64,000 nt of DNA, taken from Ryuthela nishihirai (lineage: Eukaryota; Arthropoda; Arachnida; Araneae; Heptathelidae). A model generated the notes under the pieces. That model saw nothing but the letters and a program-made list of their open reading frames with translations, made no database searches and had not been told where the DNA came from. The position numbers were made by a program, and so were the translations under genes. Shown here in pieces: positions 47,496 to 59,800 of this stretch (position 1 is its first letter; every line of letters begins with the position of its first letter). The DNA is taken from positions 22,009,283-22,073,282 of the forward strand of contig JAWZYU010000017.1 of assembly GCA_038380435.1 (NCBI GenBank), given 5' to 3'.

Positions 47496-49163
47496 TACCT
47501 TCTATTGAAATTGAACTATAAAAAAGAGCATTTTTAGCCAGAGCTTGTTGTTCAAGACTGGCTGCAGTTCACAGTGTCGGAGCAGAGAAATATGTAGTTG
47601 TTACTAATTGCTCACTCACACATGCAAAAGCTGTTTGTTAAGTGGCTGCATAGTAGTTGTCTACATGCTTGATTTTAGTCCAAATACTTTCTCCCAACAT
47701 ATTGAATATCATCTCCATTCATACAGTTAGTATTTTATTACATTTTTATAATTAAACCTTAGTTTTCATTTCTGTGGATTTACTTTATTTCCATAAATTA
47801 TTGATCTTTTGGTTGATCGATTATTAACAATTTTTTCGAAGTTATGCTACATTGGATGACCAGCATACAATTGTTACTTTGGATATTTTATTTAGCATTG
47901 ATATGTTAATTTTTATTTTATTATGTCTTTGTTTTCCATTAAAAATCTCTGATCTTGTGTCGTTTCCTTAAAATGAGTGGTCTTGGATGCGGAAGCAGAA
48001 AGCACTTCCTTAATGCAAAAATCAGTCCTCCTATGGAAGGGCAATTTTGGCAAGAGTTTTTAACCCCACCTCTGTACACTGAGAGCTTTATACTCTCCCC
48101 TTTGCAGAATTTTCTTTTAATTACTAGTTGTTAAGTTTATATTCAATGTATTTTTTTAATTACCCCCCTCCACTTTAATATATTGGCTGTGCCATTCTGA
48201 TGATATAGACGTTTGCTTTTTCCCCTTGGTGCACAAACCTTTTGGCACTTAGCCAAGATTATTTAACTTGCCAAACTTAAACACCCAAAGAAAAAATTCA
48301 TAATGTTTAATAAAAAAAAAAAGCAGCCAAGAAAGTTTTTTTCCATTTCGTAAACAGGACATAAAATCTCATAATATGAGCAATATAGATCACCTTATGT
48401 AATGTTGGTGCACCATATTTCAAAATATACCACACTGAAAAGAAGCATTAAAAGAAATAAAAATAATATTTCAGGTAAATATATTATTCAGGAAGAAATT
48501 TTCTATCGATTAATATATAATCTAACTGTTTTTATTCATCAGGGTTTCCAAAATTAAGCCTTTGTTGCATAGTCCGATCTTTTTTTTTACTGTATCACAG
48601 TGAAAAAGCCTTTTTAAATTTATTAAAATCAATATGTTTGCAATTTTGTTTTAATTTTTTATTTTCATAAAATTAGGAATTATGTTTAATTTGTTATATA
48701 ACATGACCTGTTTTGATTTATTTCCTGTTGTATTTTTAATTCTAAAGTTCACTTTTTTTTTTTACTTAGCACAGTTGGCAAAAAGGCCTTTTCCCAAAGT
48801 ATGGTACTGAGAAAAATATTCAAAAAGGGGGTAATTTTCTTGTTTTGAGTAAAAATTTATTTTCCTCATATTCAGAAATAGCTTTTCTATTCATGTGCAT
48901 TATAATAATTTCTGCCTATTAGTTTTTTTTGAATAAATTTTTATTTGCAGTGCCAAATGCATTTTTTTAGTACATGGCTCTAAAAACACCCTATTAAACA
49001 GAACTAAAATGCTGATTAATTTTGCATTTAACTTGCTATAATTCCTTTCATTAGTTATTTGAGGAAAAGTTCTAAAGTTAAATTTTTTTGGCTGATTATG
49101 TGAAAATAGAGCTGGGTCTCTTGATGTAAACCAGTTTTTCAGATGAGACCCTGAAAGGGTTAA

Positions 49164-51662
49164 TATTTGTTGTGATGTGATTTTACTATGAACAAATAAA
49201 ATAAGTATGCTATAACGATTTGAAAAGTAATAAGAAAAAATTTTGAATCAGTTTTCATCAGGATTCAATTAGAAAATCGCAGCTTTCATCTGGAAATATA
49301 CGTATCAGTCACAAATGAAATGGGATAAAAATAAAATACCATTTTATGCATATATATTCTAAATTGAAATTACCTCTCTCAAAAGTGGTGGAAGATATGT
49401 CTGAAAAACAACATTTGTACAGTGGTAATAAGCACTTGGGTGTTATAGAACAATAAAATGTTTATCATGTACAGAAAAGTATGAAATTGTGTACAACAGT
49501 GCATAGTATGACTGCAGTAAATGTTTAGTTGCCACTGTCATTATAATAATGAGCTCATAGTAAACACTTAGCTACATCTGTCACTTTTATTTATTTATTT
49601 ATTTTTAAATTTTCATTTTTTTTTTAGTCTGCCATGGTGGTCTCCTTGGCTATATCTCATCATTTCCCTTTGAGACAAGTCAGATGAAGCAGGTACGGGC
49701 ATCAGCCTGGAACTGCATTCAGTCCTTCATGATCTTAACGAGAAAAGACAGCCGAGAAATAGAATAACAAGAAAAGATAGCCATAAACATTTCATAGTGC
49801 ATTTTATAGGAAGTCTTTTGTCCACAAATGCTACATTTTTAGTCACATTCATGCTATGATAAATACTTAAATTTTTTGCATCTTCTGAACTTTAAAACAG
49901 TGCCAAAAAAGGACACTTATGCCTGGATCAGGAACATACTGAGGGTACCAACATAAGGTTATAGTAGCCCCTATAACCTTATGTTGACAGATGAGGAAAA
50001 ATGCTTAACAGCCAACACTTATGGAGTTCTTCAGTCAGTCAAGTTATGTTTCTCAGCCACTAACTTCAGGCACAGTGCACCCTTCAGAGATGGATACTGT
50101 TGAATCTGACTCAGATTATGAATAAGTCTATGTGATTGTTATGTAAAATTCTTTAAAATTTTTTATTTCTATTGTATGTACCTTTTACAAAAATGTAGTA
50201 AATCATTTCTTATAAACCTTTGTTTTTTTATCAGTTTAACTTTAATGTAATTTACATAAATAAGTAGTTTACTAATCTAAACTAATTGCAATTTCAAGCA
50301 ATTATTACTAATAGTTATTAATAATCACTTGTAATTACAACACATATAGTTGTAATTGCAAGCAATCCCAGAACCTTAACCCATTATTTCCTATTATTTC
50401 TTAAGCTCCATTTGCAAGAATTAAATGTGTGCAAGGTTTCTGGAAAACAAAACCTTGTGTAAATGGAGGATTGAGTGTAAAATAATTTTAATATAAGAAA
50501 AATTGTATTAAACATCTATTAATAACTTATATTTACCTTCTCTGATGTAATCTCAATCCTAATGTGTATTTTAGAAACAGTGTGCAATATTTTTTCTTCC
50601 CTGTATATCCACAGGAGGGTGCAACATTAAGTATGATACTGGGTAAACCAAAATTTCTTGCCCCTCCCAAAACTTCTCTAATTATTAAAATTGGGTTGTC
50701 TATTTTTTTTTATAAAAATTGTCTTGTCTACTATATTTTCAAATACATATCTAGGATGTGTATATCAAATACCAACTTCTGCTTCAGTCTGGGAGCAATT
50801 TCAATTTCACACAATGCCATGTAAAATAATAAAAAAAAAACAAAGAAGTGAATATGATCATGTGATTTTCATACATAATTAGATAAAATATTAATACATT
50901 CTAATTGTAGTAAGGAGAAAACATAAGAAATACTTAAAATTAATAGTAAAGAAAAAAGTTGCATAACAACCCATAGTTGATAAACTTTTATCAGGTGTCA
51001 TATAATATCTCACAGGCCAGATGTAGGCCATAATGTTTTGATATAGAAGGAGTTCTATGAAGCAGTTAATGCCATGTTTTGTGACCATTATTTAGCATGA
51101 TTAAAATGGGTGTTATACAAAGCATTTTCATGGTGTAGATTTTCTTAATTTCACATTCAGCTTCTGCCTCTGTCTATTTACATGGCAACAACTATATAAT
51201 TTTCAATGTAAGAATGCCATAGGATTAATGTCTTTACTGTTCTGTACATTGCTACTATTATACTGTACAATATTCAGACCTGACAAATAAATAGTAGAAT
51301 ATGCCTAGAAACAGCCCAAGATATATTAGAACCTTCAACAATGAGGAAAATAGCTTTTGACAGTTTAATATGCTGATTAGTATGAACACTCACTGTTTTA
51401 TCTGTTAATAAAAAGAACCAAGATCAATGTTGGTTAACAGCTTTTTTTAATAAATTATTAAACAGTAATACTGATATAGTTATGTATTTTGTGTACATGG
51501 TGTTAGAGCAGTTGGCACTTTACTAAGAGATCCCGAGTTTGGATATATGAAAAATGGCCAGTGTTTTTTCACATTTTTCTATTTCTGGGTTTTATTTTAA
51601 CATATAAATACAAGCTACTCTATCTGGAACTTTTGAGTATATATAATTTTTTTTTTCCACAG
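49164..51662. other. Intron DNA, mostly unassigned
   Basis: I recognise a perfect hairpin at 49949-49986. Weak coding-like traces near 49990-50125 end in MDTVESDSDYE; they could be the tail of a transposase, but no motif secures it. A weakly tRNA-like stretch near 51490-51545 lacks a clear B box. The block ends in the 'ttttttttttccacag' acceptor of exon 6. Confidence 0.4.
49949..49986. repeat. Perfect snap-back palindrome, 16-bp arms
   Basis: caacataaggttatag at 49949-49964 and its exact inverse at 49971-49986 around a 6-bp spacer. Confidence 0.97.
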
Positions 51663-51731
51663 AGTCTGTTCACTGAATGTTCCTGATGAAAACCAAGTAG
51701 ATTGGTCAGAGCTGGCAAAAGGATGGTCAAG
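51663..51731 (+). CDS. DMTF1: DMTF1 exon, middle of Myb repeat 3
   Basis: A 69-nt exon whose first base completes an arginine codon. It reads VCSLNVPDENQVDWSELAKG and then WS, ending two bases into a serine codon. The donor has to be 'gtggta' at 51732 rather than the 'gtaaac' three bases later. Only the former joins to the next exon as GWSSVRSPQWL, the conserved order in DMTF1; the later site would insert one extra codon in frame and might be used as an alternative. Confidence 0.95.
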
Positions 51732-52639
51732 GTGGTAAACAATGCTTTATGTATCATTCTGTTAAAAGTGACTAAGAATTATATACATTTATGTTCATAC
51801 AAGAAATCATTTGTCATAAACGATGACTCTTGATGGTTCAGACATGGAATTGCAGTAGTGTCGGCATCATTCAGATAAATCTTAACTATAAAGTATTAAA
51901 ATAATATACAACCACAGCTACTCTATGTCAATTTAATTTTCACAATCTCTAGGTGTACAAAAATTAGAAAATAAAATTAAAATATTCCCGGGTGGGTCTC
52001 ACAATGTCACCATATGCCTTTCATCTAAGGTATATTGCTTTCTAGCAATATTCAGGAGTTAACATTTAAAGACTTATTTCCACTAGAAAATCTACCTTTC
52101 ATTACAAAGATGATTCAGTAAGAAACAAGATAATAAGTCATTATTACCAGTTATTGATGCTTGGGCTAGCTCAATCTCATGTTGTCAGCAGCTGATGTTC
52201 TGCATTGGTTGACGCATGCCATAATGTCCCACACAAGGTATACCAGTCCCTTATACTGTTGTTCACTTGGCAATCTGAATACACCGTTGTACTGGACTTG
52301 ATTTTTGATGACATTCAAAGAGTGCACTACTTTGTAGGATGGCTGTTGCAGTCTCTTAAACCATGATGGTTTACATTATACCTACTTGGTTGTCGTTCCA
52401 ATTGACGTCTAGGTTTAATTTTTACCAGTCTTTCTTTTTAATATTGCTGTTTACCATGTGCACACTCCTGAAGTCACAATCCATTTCAGGATTTGGTGAC
52501 CATTTTTCACCCAGGAAGATTTAAAATTTAATTTTAAAAATGAACTCCAAAGAGTTTTTAAATGCATAAAATAATTCCAACATTAAAAGTTTAAATAGTA
52601 CGAAACTCAAAATGTTAAAAATGCTTCAGAACAACACAG
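51732..52639. other. Intron DNA, unassigned
   Basis: No repeat ends or protein motifs recognised. Confidence 0.35.
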
Positions 52640-53715
52640 CATCATGATGTGTTTTGCCCCCCCCCCCCCCTATCACAAGGGCTTCCTAAGGTGCGAGTGC
52701 AATCTGTTAAGATTATCTCGTGCTATTTATACTCTTCTCTCTCTAAGAATTGTTTAACTGTGCAATGTGATATCAGGTTTGCTTGTGCAGCAGGAAGTTC
52801 CATGCTGTAGGCATGGATGATATTTCAGTGTTGCATATGGAATCTCTATGTAAATTTATTAAATATCTCTGCATATTGCAACTGAAATTTTGTAGGGGGT
52901 GCAACTAACGGTTTATATTGTACTTCATTAATCTTTATATTATTATCAATTATTGTTTGGACTAACTTGTATTTGGGTGTTTATTTTTAATATCTGTTCT
53001 ATGCTGAGTCATACGTTGCTCGTATGTTTGTTATGTTTTACCTATATATAGTTGGTTAATATTTAATAGTTGGATTTATTAGTTGGATCAGATATCGTAA
53101 TATTGTAAACTCCCCCCGTGGTCTCTAACTTGTCTCTGTCGTTTATTACAAATCTTTTTATAGTTTTAGGTATAGTGTGTGGTAAAATTAACTGATATTT
53201 CTTTAAAATATATTTAATGTTTTAGTGATCCCTTTAGTATAGGGAAAACTATGTGCATAATTTTAAATATCCATATGTTGATTAGATATTAGTTGTGAAG
53301 TGTTATTTTTTTGAAATTTTGCTTTATTATCTAATCTCTGTACTACCTTTCTGGGATATCCAGCCTCCTCTGCTATTTCATATATAATTCCAATTCTCGT
53401 TTTAATGCGTTTATTTTTGTGCAATATTGATAAGCCTGGAGAAAATAAGAGAATAATGTGCACTTTTTTATATGATATAGGATGCGCTGAATTAAATGGA
53501 GTTATGTTAGGAATAAAGGTTGGTTTTCGGTATGCTTTTAGCTCACAATTTATTTCTTTTTAATCAGTATATCCAGATAAGGTATTTCGCCATTTCTTTC
53601 GGTTTCATGGGTAAATTTTTTTGTGGGTAATACATTATTAAAAGCTTCCATTAATGTAGAGAATTCACATAAAGGATGAATTTTAATTTCATTTTCTAAT
53701 TTTTGAACAGCAAAA
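52640..53715 (-). mobile_element. Penelope-like element remnant
   Basis: The minus strand from about 53715 reads the C-terminal part of a Penelope-type reverse transcriptase with three or four breaks: CEFSTLMEAFNNVLPTKKF, ETERNGEIPYLDILIKK, KAYRKPTFIPNITPFNSAHP, then 66 open codons (53263-53463) with IIYEIAEEAGYPRKVVQRL. The LDILI and YRKPT motifs and the SxHP stretch are characteristic of the family. Downstream, at about 52648-52705, lies a decayed hammerhead-like fold as expected in the terminal repeat. Confidence 0.85.
52648..52705 (-). ncRNA. Decayed hammerhead-like fold in the Penelope-like element
   Basis: On the minus strand: CTTAGGA (for CTGATGA), stem II GCCC/GGG(G)nC around TTGTGATA with the G run expanded to about 14, AAAA (for GAAA), stem III CACA/TGTG, then UU at the expected cleavage position. 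Layout matches the copy at 45168, but two core changes and the G expansion should abolish activity. Confidence 0.45.
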
Positions 53716-54205
53716 GATCATGAAAATTAAATATAAAGAATGTAAATAAAGAAACAAATGAAATACAGTTTTTGCAGTCAATTAATGTAATCTATTATTA
53801 ATTATGAAATTAGTTTCATTTCACTAACCTTGGTTTGAAAGTAGGTAATTTCTTTCAGTAAGATAAATTACTGAAAACGGCAGATTTCCCATTTGCAAAA
53901 TACAATTAGTCTGATACAATATGTTATTTTATATGTTAATTGTTTTAATCGAAAATACAACTATAGCATCTAAACTTGAAAGATTTGTTGATTTTTGCTA
54001 CTTTTATAAACTGTTTAACATGAATTATCCATAGATATAATATTTCAGTATTTAGCCTGGTTTTCATTATGAATAGCAGCAGCTTTGTTGCAATAACAGT
54101 ATATTGAACAAAATTCAGCTTTATAAGATTTGCTATTAGTTTTATATATATATATAAGCCTTTTAAAAAAAAATGTTTTAGTTTTGCATTTACAATTTTA
54201 TAGTA
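53716..54205. other. Intron DNA, unassigned
   Basis: AT-rich; nothing recognised. Confidence 0.35.
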
Positions 54206-54845
54206 CAGTGGAGTCTCGAAAAGTATGCAATCCTACTCATACATAACTGACTCCCAAGAGGATCATTAATGTTGCTCATCAGGTAGGTGATGAAGGATTC
54301 AGTTACATGGTGGAGGATGATATAGAATAATTACTGAATGGTAATGGGGAAAAGCTAACAGGAGAAGACCTACATGAACTTTTTGAGAGTGCAGAAGTGG
54401 AAGAAGAAATCAAGCAGGCATAGAAAACACTCTTAACCCAGAACAAACTAAAAAAAATAAAATCCCATACTTTAAATCTATCGTCGTTGGACATTCATAG
54501 ATTCAGTGGTCTTTTGACTCCTTAAAAGCTAATTGACAACCTGCAAGAGTATGATTCATTGATGGAAAGGAGTTTAGGAATCACTCTGGAAGTTATGAGA
54601 AATGCTCATGTAACTCCAGCATAAGAAGAAGCAACTACCCATCACCATGTTCTTCAACAAAGAGGGGCAAAGAATGCTATCTCCATCACCAACCTCTGCC
54701 ATCATGCATTCTCATACACTCTTATTTTGTTGCCTGCATAAAAAAAGATTGTGAAATCACCAACCAAACCCCTGTCAAACTTGCTGAAGTCGACCCTGAC
54801 AACCATTTATTTAGTGGTCAGAGGAAAAGAATCAATAATAAAAAA
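54206..54845 (+). mobile_element. Tigger/pogo-type transposon remnant
   Basis: It starts with 'acagtggagtctcgaaaagt', which resembles the CAGTGGAnnCTCGA terminus of Tigger elements. It then reads a transposase C-terminal region with stops: INVAHQVGDEGFSYMVEDDI, LLNGNGEKLTGEDLHELFES and EVEEEIKQA. The 'eDI-eLL...eeLT.eDL.eL' pattern is typical of the Tigger acidic C-terminus. The DDE domain is missing, and I could not find the other terminal repeat with confidence. Confidence 0.7.
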
Positions 54846-54975
54846 TTATAATGTTCAAATGCAGTATTTTATAAAAATTTATACTTTATTTAAGATTTGT
54901 GTACATTTAATTCACACAGATAAAGTTTATACGTATGTGCATACATGGTTTATAGGAGTTCACATAGTTTTACTG

Positions 54976-55105
54976 TAGTATACCATGTCCGAATTGATAG
55001 TGTTCTTGGCTACCGATCACAGAGACCCAGGTTCAAACCCCAGATAAAGCATATGTGTTTCCTTTCTTGTATTGTTTTTCTGCTGAAGTCTTGTTGATAT
55101 TCTTT
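54976..55105 (+). repeat. SINE S1, diverged
   Basis: A decayed S1 head ('ccatgtccgaattgatagtg', then 'cttggctaccgatca' and 'cccaggttcaaacccc') and the first part of its body ('tttttctgctgaagtcttg'). Confidence 0.8.
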
Positions 55106-55159
55106 TAATATTACTTTAGGTTATTTCTTTGTTTTTTTTTAATTATTTCTTGATTTTTT

Positions 55160-55379
55160 TTTAATATAGAAACTTGGATCTTGTTTCCTGAGACTGAATA
55201 AGGTCTTGGATATGGAAGCAAATAGGATTTCCTTGGCTTGGGAATCAGGTCTCCTGTGACTTGAAGGGGAATGATGATGCAATTTTTTCAAGAATGTTTC
55301 TCACCCCCTTCTCTGCTGTTATGCTGAGATGATTTTTTCCTGCTCTCTCCCTTGCAAAATGTTTTTTTTTAATTGTAGT
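55160..55379 (-). mobile_element. Fragment of the piggyBac-type family
   Basis: Similar to 47950-48130 in copy 2, sharing 'ggtcttggat(g/a)(c/t)ggaagcaaa/gaa', 'tcacccc' and 'tctccctt.gcaaa/ga'. Both ends are lost; it abuts RTE copy G. Confidence 0.6.
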
Positions 55380-56454
55380 TTTTTCAGCTTACATTGAACA
55401 GTTTTAAAAGTTATCAGCTGCTCTGCCCATTTATTAAATTCTTTGTAACACTTTCTATTTGGACTAGTAGGGTGTTGATTAAGGATATTCCTAGAGTTCA
55501 TTCTTTTAAAAATAAGCTCTGTGTTATCACTTAAATAATTTTGCCTCCTCTGCTCCTTTGTAGCCAAATGACTGCTGTTAGTTTAAAAAAAAGCCTGTTT
55601 AAAACGGTCCCATTCTTCCCCAACTTCAGTAGTAAACAAACCTGACTGTCATAATGACTAAGTAAACTATCATGGTAAGCTTAGGTTATAACTGGGTCTT
55701 TCAGAGCTTCAGAATTAAAGATAAATTTTTTGACCTTAACACAACACTTCTTAAGTTTAAGTTGTAAGACACTTTTAACAAGGTAATGGTCAGATACAAT
55801 TTCAGCTCCCCTATATGACCTAAATATTCTTAACAGAACTAGCCCATTTGTTGTTTATTAATATATAATCAATCATATTCTTATGCAGCTCATCTGGTGA
55901 AATCCATGTGTACTTATGTATGTCACAGTATTTGTAATTAGTGTTAGTTACTCTCAAACCATTAAGTTTACTTACCTGTAGCCATCCCATGGCCAAGTGG
56001 TTAGCACGCTTGGCTACTGATCTAAGGGACCTGGGTTCGAGCCCCAGGTAAGGCATGGATGTGTGTGTGTTGTTTTTCTGCTGAGGTCTTGCCATCCTCA
56101 CTGACCTTCTACTATGGCATATAAACTGACAGGCTCCTGTCAGACCTCTGTGGCAAGCAGCTGCTTGAGGGGGTATTTATTATTTTTTATTTAGGAGATA
56201 TTGCTCATTGCAGCTCCCAATACCAAAAGACCAATAGGGCCTATTACCCCTACCCAAGGTCAGAGGTCAGTATCAACTTTAGCATTGAACTCACCTAGAA
56301 CAAGGGTATTATCTCCTTTCTTGACAGAATTCAAAATATCCTGAAGTTGTCTGTAAAACCTATCTTTCTTGTTCTTATCAGAGTCCTCTATGGAGGAGTA
56401 AAAACAGGTGACTTTCAAAACTTTAATTTCTGTTTTAAATTTAGCTGTAAGAAA
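55380..56454 (-). mobile_element. Antisense RTE copy G, split by a SINE
   Basis: It matches the intact RTE from about codon 425 back to about codon 130 on the minus strand (IDYILINNKWASSVKNI near 55840, 'tccagtttccttacc'-like decay elsewhere). At the codon where copies A, D and E have TAA (near 55545) it keeps a CAA, so it belongs with the intact element's subfamily. A SINE S1 splits it at 55980-56195. The 3' half of the RTE is absent. Confidence 0.9.
55980..56195 (+). repeat. SINE S1 in RTE copy G
   Basis: A complete copy with A box (TGGCCAAGTGG) near 55990, B box (GGTTCGAGCCC) near 56034, and body to 'gagggggtatttatta'. It interrupts the RTE between 'cttacctgtag' and 'gagatattgctcattgc'. 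Only a short duplication (TAG) is evident. Confidence 0.93.
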
Positions 56455-56570
56455 TTTTCACAGACTTTCTACTCTGGCATGTAAACTGTTAGCATTAAGG
56501 CTCCTGTCAGACCTCGTGGCAAGCAGCTACTTGAGGGGGGTATTTATTATTTTTTTTTATTAAATAAAAT
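56455..56570 (+). repeat. SINE S1 body, head missing
   Basis: 'actttctactctggcatgta', 'aggctcctgtcagacctc' and 'aagcagctacttgagggg' match the S1 body. A 5'-truncated copy joined to the end of RTE copy G. Confidence 0.85.
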
Positions 56571-56829
56571 GGCAAAAATTCAAGAAAAAAGTGGTAGGTT
56601 AAATTTTTAAAGCTTTTCTTTTAAAACATTGCAAAATATTACTGTATTTTTTCCACTTTATCTTTAGTAAAATTTCAAAAATATATATTTTCCCCCGTTT
56701 TTTCTATATTATTTTATTATTCTAATATAAACGGTTCATAATATTTCAATTATTTCTTAAATCTTTTATTTATTTCATTTTTTCTAAATTATTTATCCAT
56801 TTATGCATATGCTTTTGACGATTGGCAAA
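56571..56829. other. AT-rich spacer
   Basis: No feature recognised; the 5' edge of the intact RTE may fall within its last tens of bases. Confidence 0.4.
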
Positions 56830-59800
56830 CTCTAAGCCCCTAAATGTCCAACCCCGCCTTCTCGTGGTGCGGACCGTTAGTAACTTTCAAAAGAGATACT
56901 CTCTTGTGGAAGTGAACGGAAGGGGAGGGCTGCCAGATTAGTGTGGCCTACTGATCTGGACAACTATGGCTACTTTTCTTTTTTTTTCTACCCTGCTGAG
57001 GAGTGGTCAACCACACAGGGTCCTGGTGCTGACCATATAAACCAACTGGACTGGACAGATATATGGCTCTGAGCTTGATTATGGATCCTGATTTTGCTGC
57101 ACTGGTGGGCTTCTGTGGAGGGAAAATCTTCCGCTGTGTTTTCTTTTTGTTTGTGGGTTGACAGCCCCAAGTGAATAGATCCACAGGATATGTTTATCAG
57201 CTGGTGGATAATCCTGAGCAGAAGTCATCGCAGGCACCTGAACTCTTTGCTTCTATTGGCATCGTCAAATTCTACATTGGAGGAAGTCTTCCAGTGTAGA
57301 TGGCTTCAGCCTTTAGTAGTGGGGGAACGGGTCTTTGCCCCATGTCTGCGATTAGGGGGCTGTTTGATATTGTCGGCATTCCCTCTCTCAATAAACATAG
57401 TTTCTTTAAACATCCCACTAACCATTTTCTCTCCATAGGTAGTTGGAATGTGAGGACTCTGCACAGAGCTTTTTCTCTTGATGTCCTCACACAAGAATTC
57501 CACCGTTATAATTTAGATATTCTCGGCTTGCAAGAGACCAGATGGACAGATAAAGGTCAGATTCTTAAAAATAATCTTAAATTTCTCTTTTCAGGGAGGG
57601 ACGACAAAAAGCATCACCAAGGCGTGGGTCTGCTTCTCAGCAGACACGCTAGTGATGCTCTTCTAGGATATGAGTGCATTAATGAAAGGTTTCTTACAGC
57701 AAAATTTCAGTCAAGCGTTAAAGACTTGAATGTTATCTGCTGTTATGCCCCCACTGAGGATGCCGATGAGGATGAGAAGGATAGGTTTTATGAACAACTT
57801 CAGGATATTTTGAATTCTGTCAAGAAAGGAGATATTACCCTTGTTCTTGGTGACTTCAATGCCAAAGTTGGTACTGACTCTGACCTTTGGGGAGGAGTAA
57901 TAGGCCCTTTTGGTATTGGTAGCTGCAATGGCAATGGGCAACGTCTCCTACAGGTAAGTAAACTCAATGGATTCAGAATAACTAACACTTATTACAAACA
58001 CCGCGACATACATAAGTACACATGGGTTTCACCTGATGGGCTGCATAAGAATATGATTGATTACATATTAATTAACAGCAAATGGACTAGTTCTGTTAGG
58101 AATACCAGGGCATATAGGGGAGCTGAAATTGGATCTGACCATTACCTTGTTAAAAGTGTGTTGCAACTTAAACTTAAAAAGTGTTGTGCTAGGGTTAAAA
58201 AATTTACTTTTAATACTGAAGCTCTGAAAGATCCAGTTATAGCCAAAGCTTACCATGATAGGTTACTTAGTCATTATGACAGTCATGGTTTGCTTACTAC
58301 TGAAGTTGAGGAAGAATGGGATCATTTTAAACAGGCTTTTTTGGACACTAACAGTACTCTTTTAGGAAAAAAGGAGCAGAAGAGGCAAAATTATCTGAGT
58401 GATAAGGCACTTGAGCTTATTTCGGAAAGAAAGAACTGCAGGAATGCCCTTAATCAATACCCTACTAGTCCTAATAGAAAGCATTACAGAGACCTTAATA
58501 AACTTGTAAAGGATCAGTTAGCTGCTGATAAGAATCTTTGGCTTGATGGTTTGGCTGACAAAGCCGAGGAAGCAGTTAGACAGCACAACAGCAGAGAGCT
58601 GTACCAGATAGTTAATGTTTTGTGTGGTAGAAAACGGACAGGCATACAAGGATTGAAGGATAAACAAGGTAAGGTTATAGAAGGGGAGGATTCTGTCATG
58701 GCTAGGTGGGCTGAGCATTTCAGTGATGTTCTAAACAATGTAGTTTGTTCTACTCCCATTGTTTGCAATGATGATAGATGCATTGGTGGCTTTAATGTTG
58801 GCCCTATAACACAATCTGAAGTTATTTTGGCTGTTTCTAAACTTAAACTTCATAAATCCCCAGGGGTAGATGAAATTACTACGGAAATGCTTAGAGCTGG
58901 GAATGTTTCGGTTACCACTTGGATGACTGAAATTCTGAATCTCTTTTATGATAAAGGCATGGTTCCTAAGGATTTTACCAGAGCTATTGTTATCCCTATT
59001 TTCAAAAAAGGTGATCGCAGTTCTTGTGATAACTATAGGGGTATCAGCCTACTCTCTGTTCCAGGTAAAGTTCTTTCCATGATTGTGCTTAATAGAATTA
59101 AGAATCTGGTTGACAGGCAATTGCGTGATGAGCAATGTGGATTCAGAAGTGGTAGGGGATGTGTAGATCAGATATTTTCACTTAGGCAGATTCTTGAGAA
59201 ATGTTTAGAGTTTCAGAAACCTTTGGTTGCTAGCTTTGTTGATTTCAAAAAGGCTTTCGACTCTGTTGATCGTCATAATTTGTGGTTGATTGTGAGATCA
59301 TATGGTATACCAGACAAGTTAGTTAACATTATGAAAGCTCTCTATAATAACACTGAGTCGTGTGTGAGAGTTGGTAAGGCTTGTAGCAATTGGTTTAGCA
59401 TTACTTCTGGTGTTCGACAAGGGTGCATTTTGTCTCCTTTTCTCTTTAGCTTGGTTATTGATTATGTTATGCGAAATTCACTTCAAGGGAAAGATTTTGG
59501 CCTTAAATGGGCTGGAGATACGAAAATTTCTGATTTAGATTATGCTGATGATTTAGCCCTTTTGGCAAATGATGTTGATGAGATGAACTCTTTCATTCAA
59601 GCTGTGGATGAGTCTGGTAGTAGAGTAGGTTTGGTTATAAACAGAGAGAAAACTAAAGTGATGAAAATTGGTCAGGCAGGCTGTGATTCAGTTAATCTGA
59701 ATGGTTGCAGTCTTGAGCAGGTGTCACAGTTTAATTATCTTGGGAGCTATGTAACTGATAATGGTGATGTGCGGCATGAGATTAACAGACGAATAGGGAT

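Larger units (their letters stand above)
46764..49159 (-). mobile_element. piggyBac-type transposon, copy 2 (inverted)
   Basis: The left end is CCCTTCCAGTGTCC and the right end is decayed to CCCTGAAAGGG beside TTAA at 49160-49163; the left target is TTTA, one change from TTAA. The interior matches copy 1 (12723-15501) in reverse along most of its length ('tatcttataaaaatat' near 46906, 'ctttcattagttatttgagg' near 49047). No transposase is readable. Copy 2 carries only one of the internal subrepeats and a SINE S1. Confidence 0.9.

Noticed and set aside
51487..51560. tRNA-like SINE near exon 6
   Set aside because: Only the A-box-like half is plausible; the B box is not recognisable.
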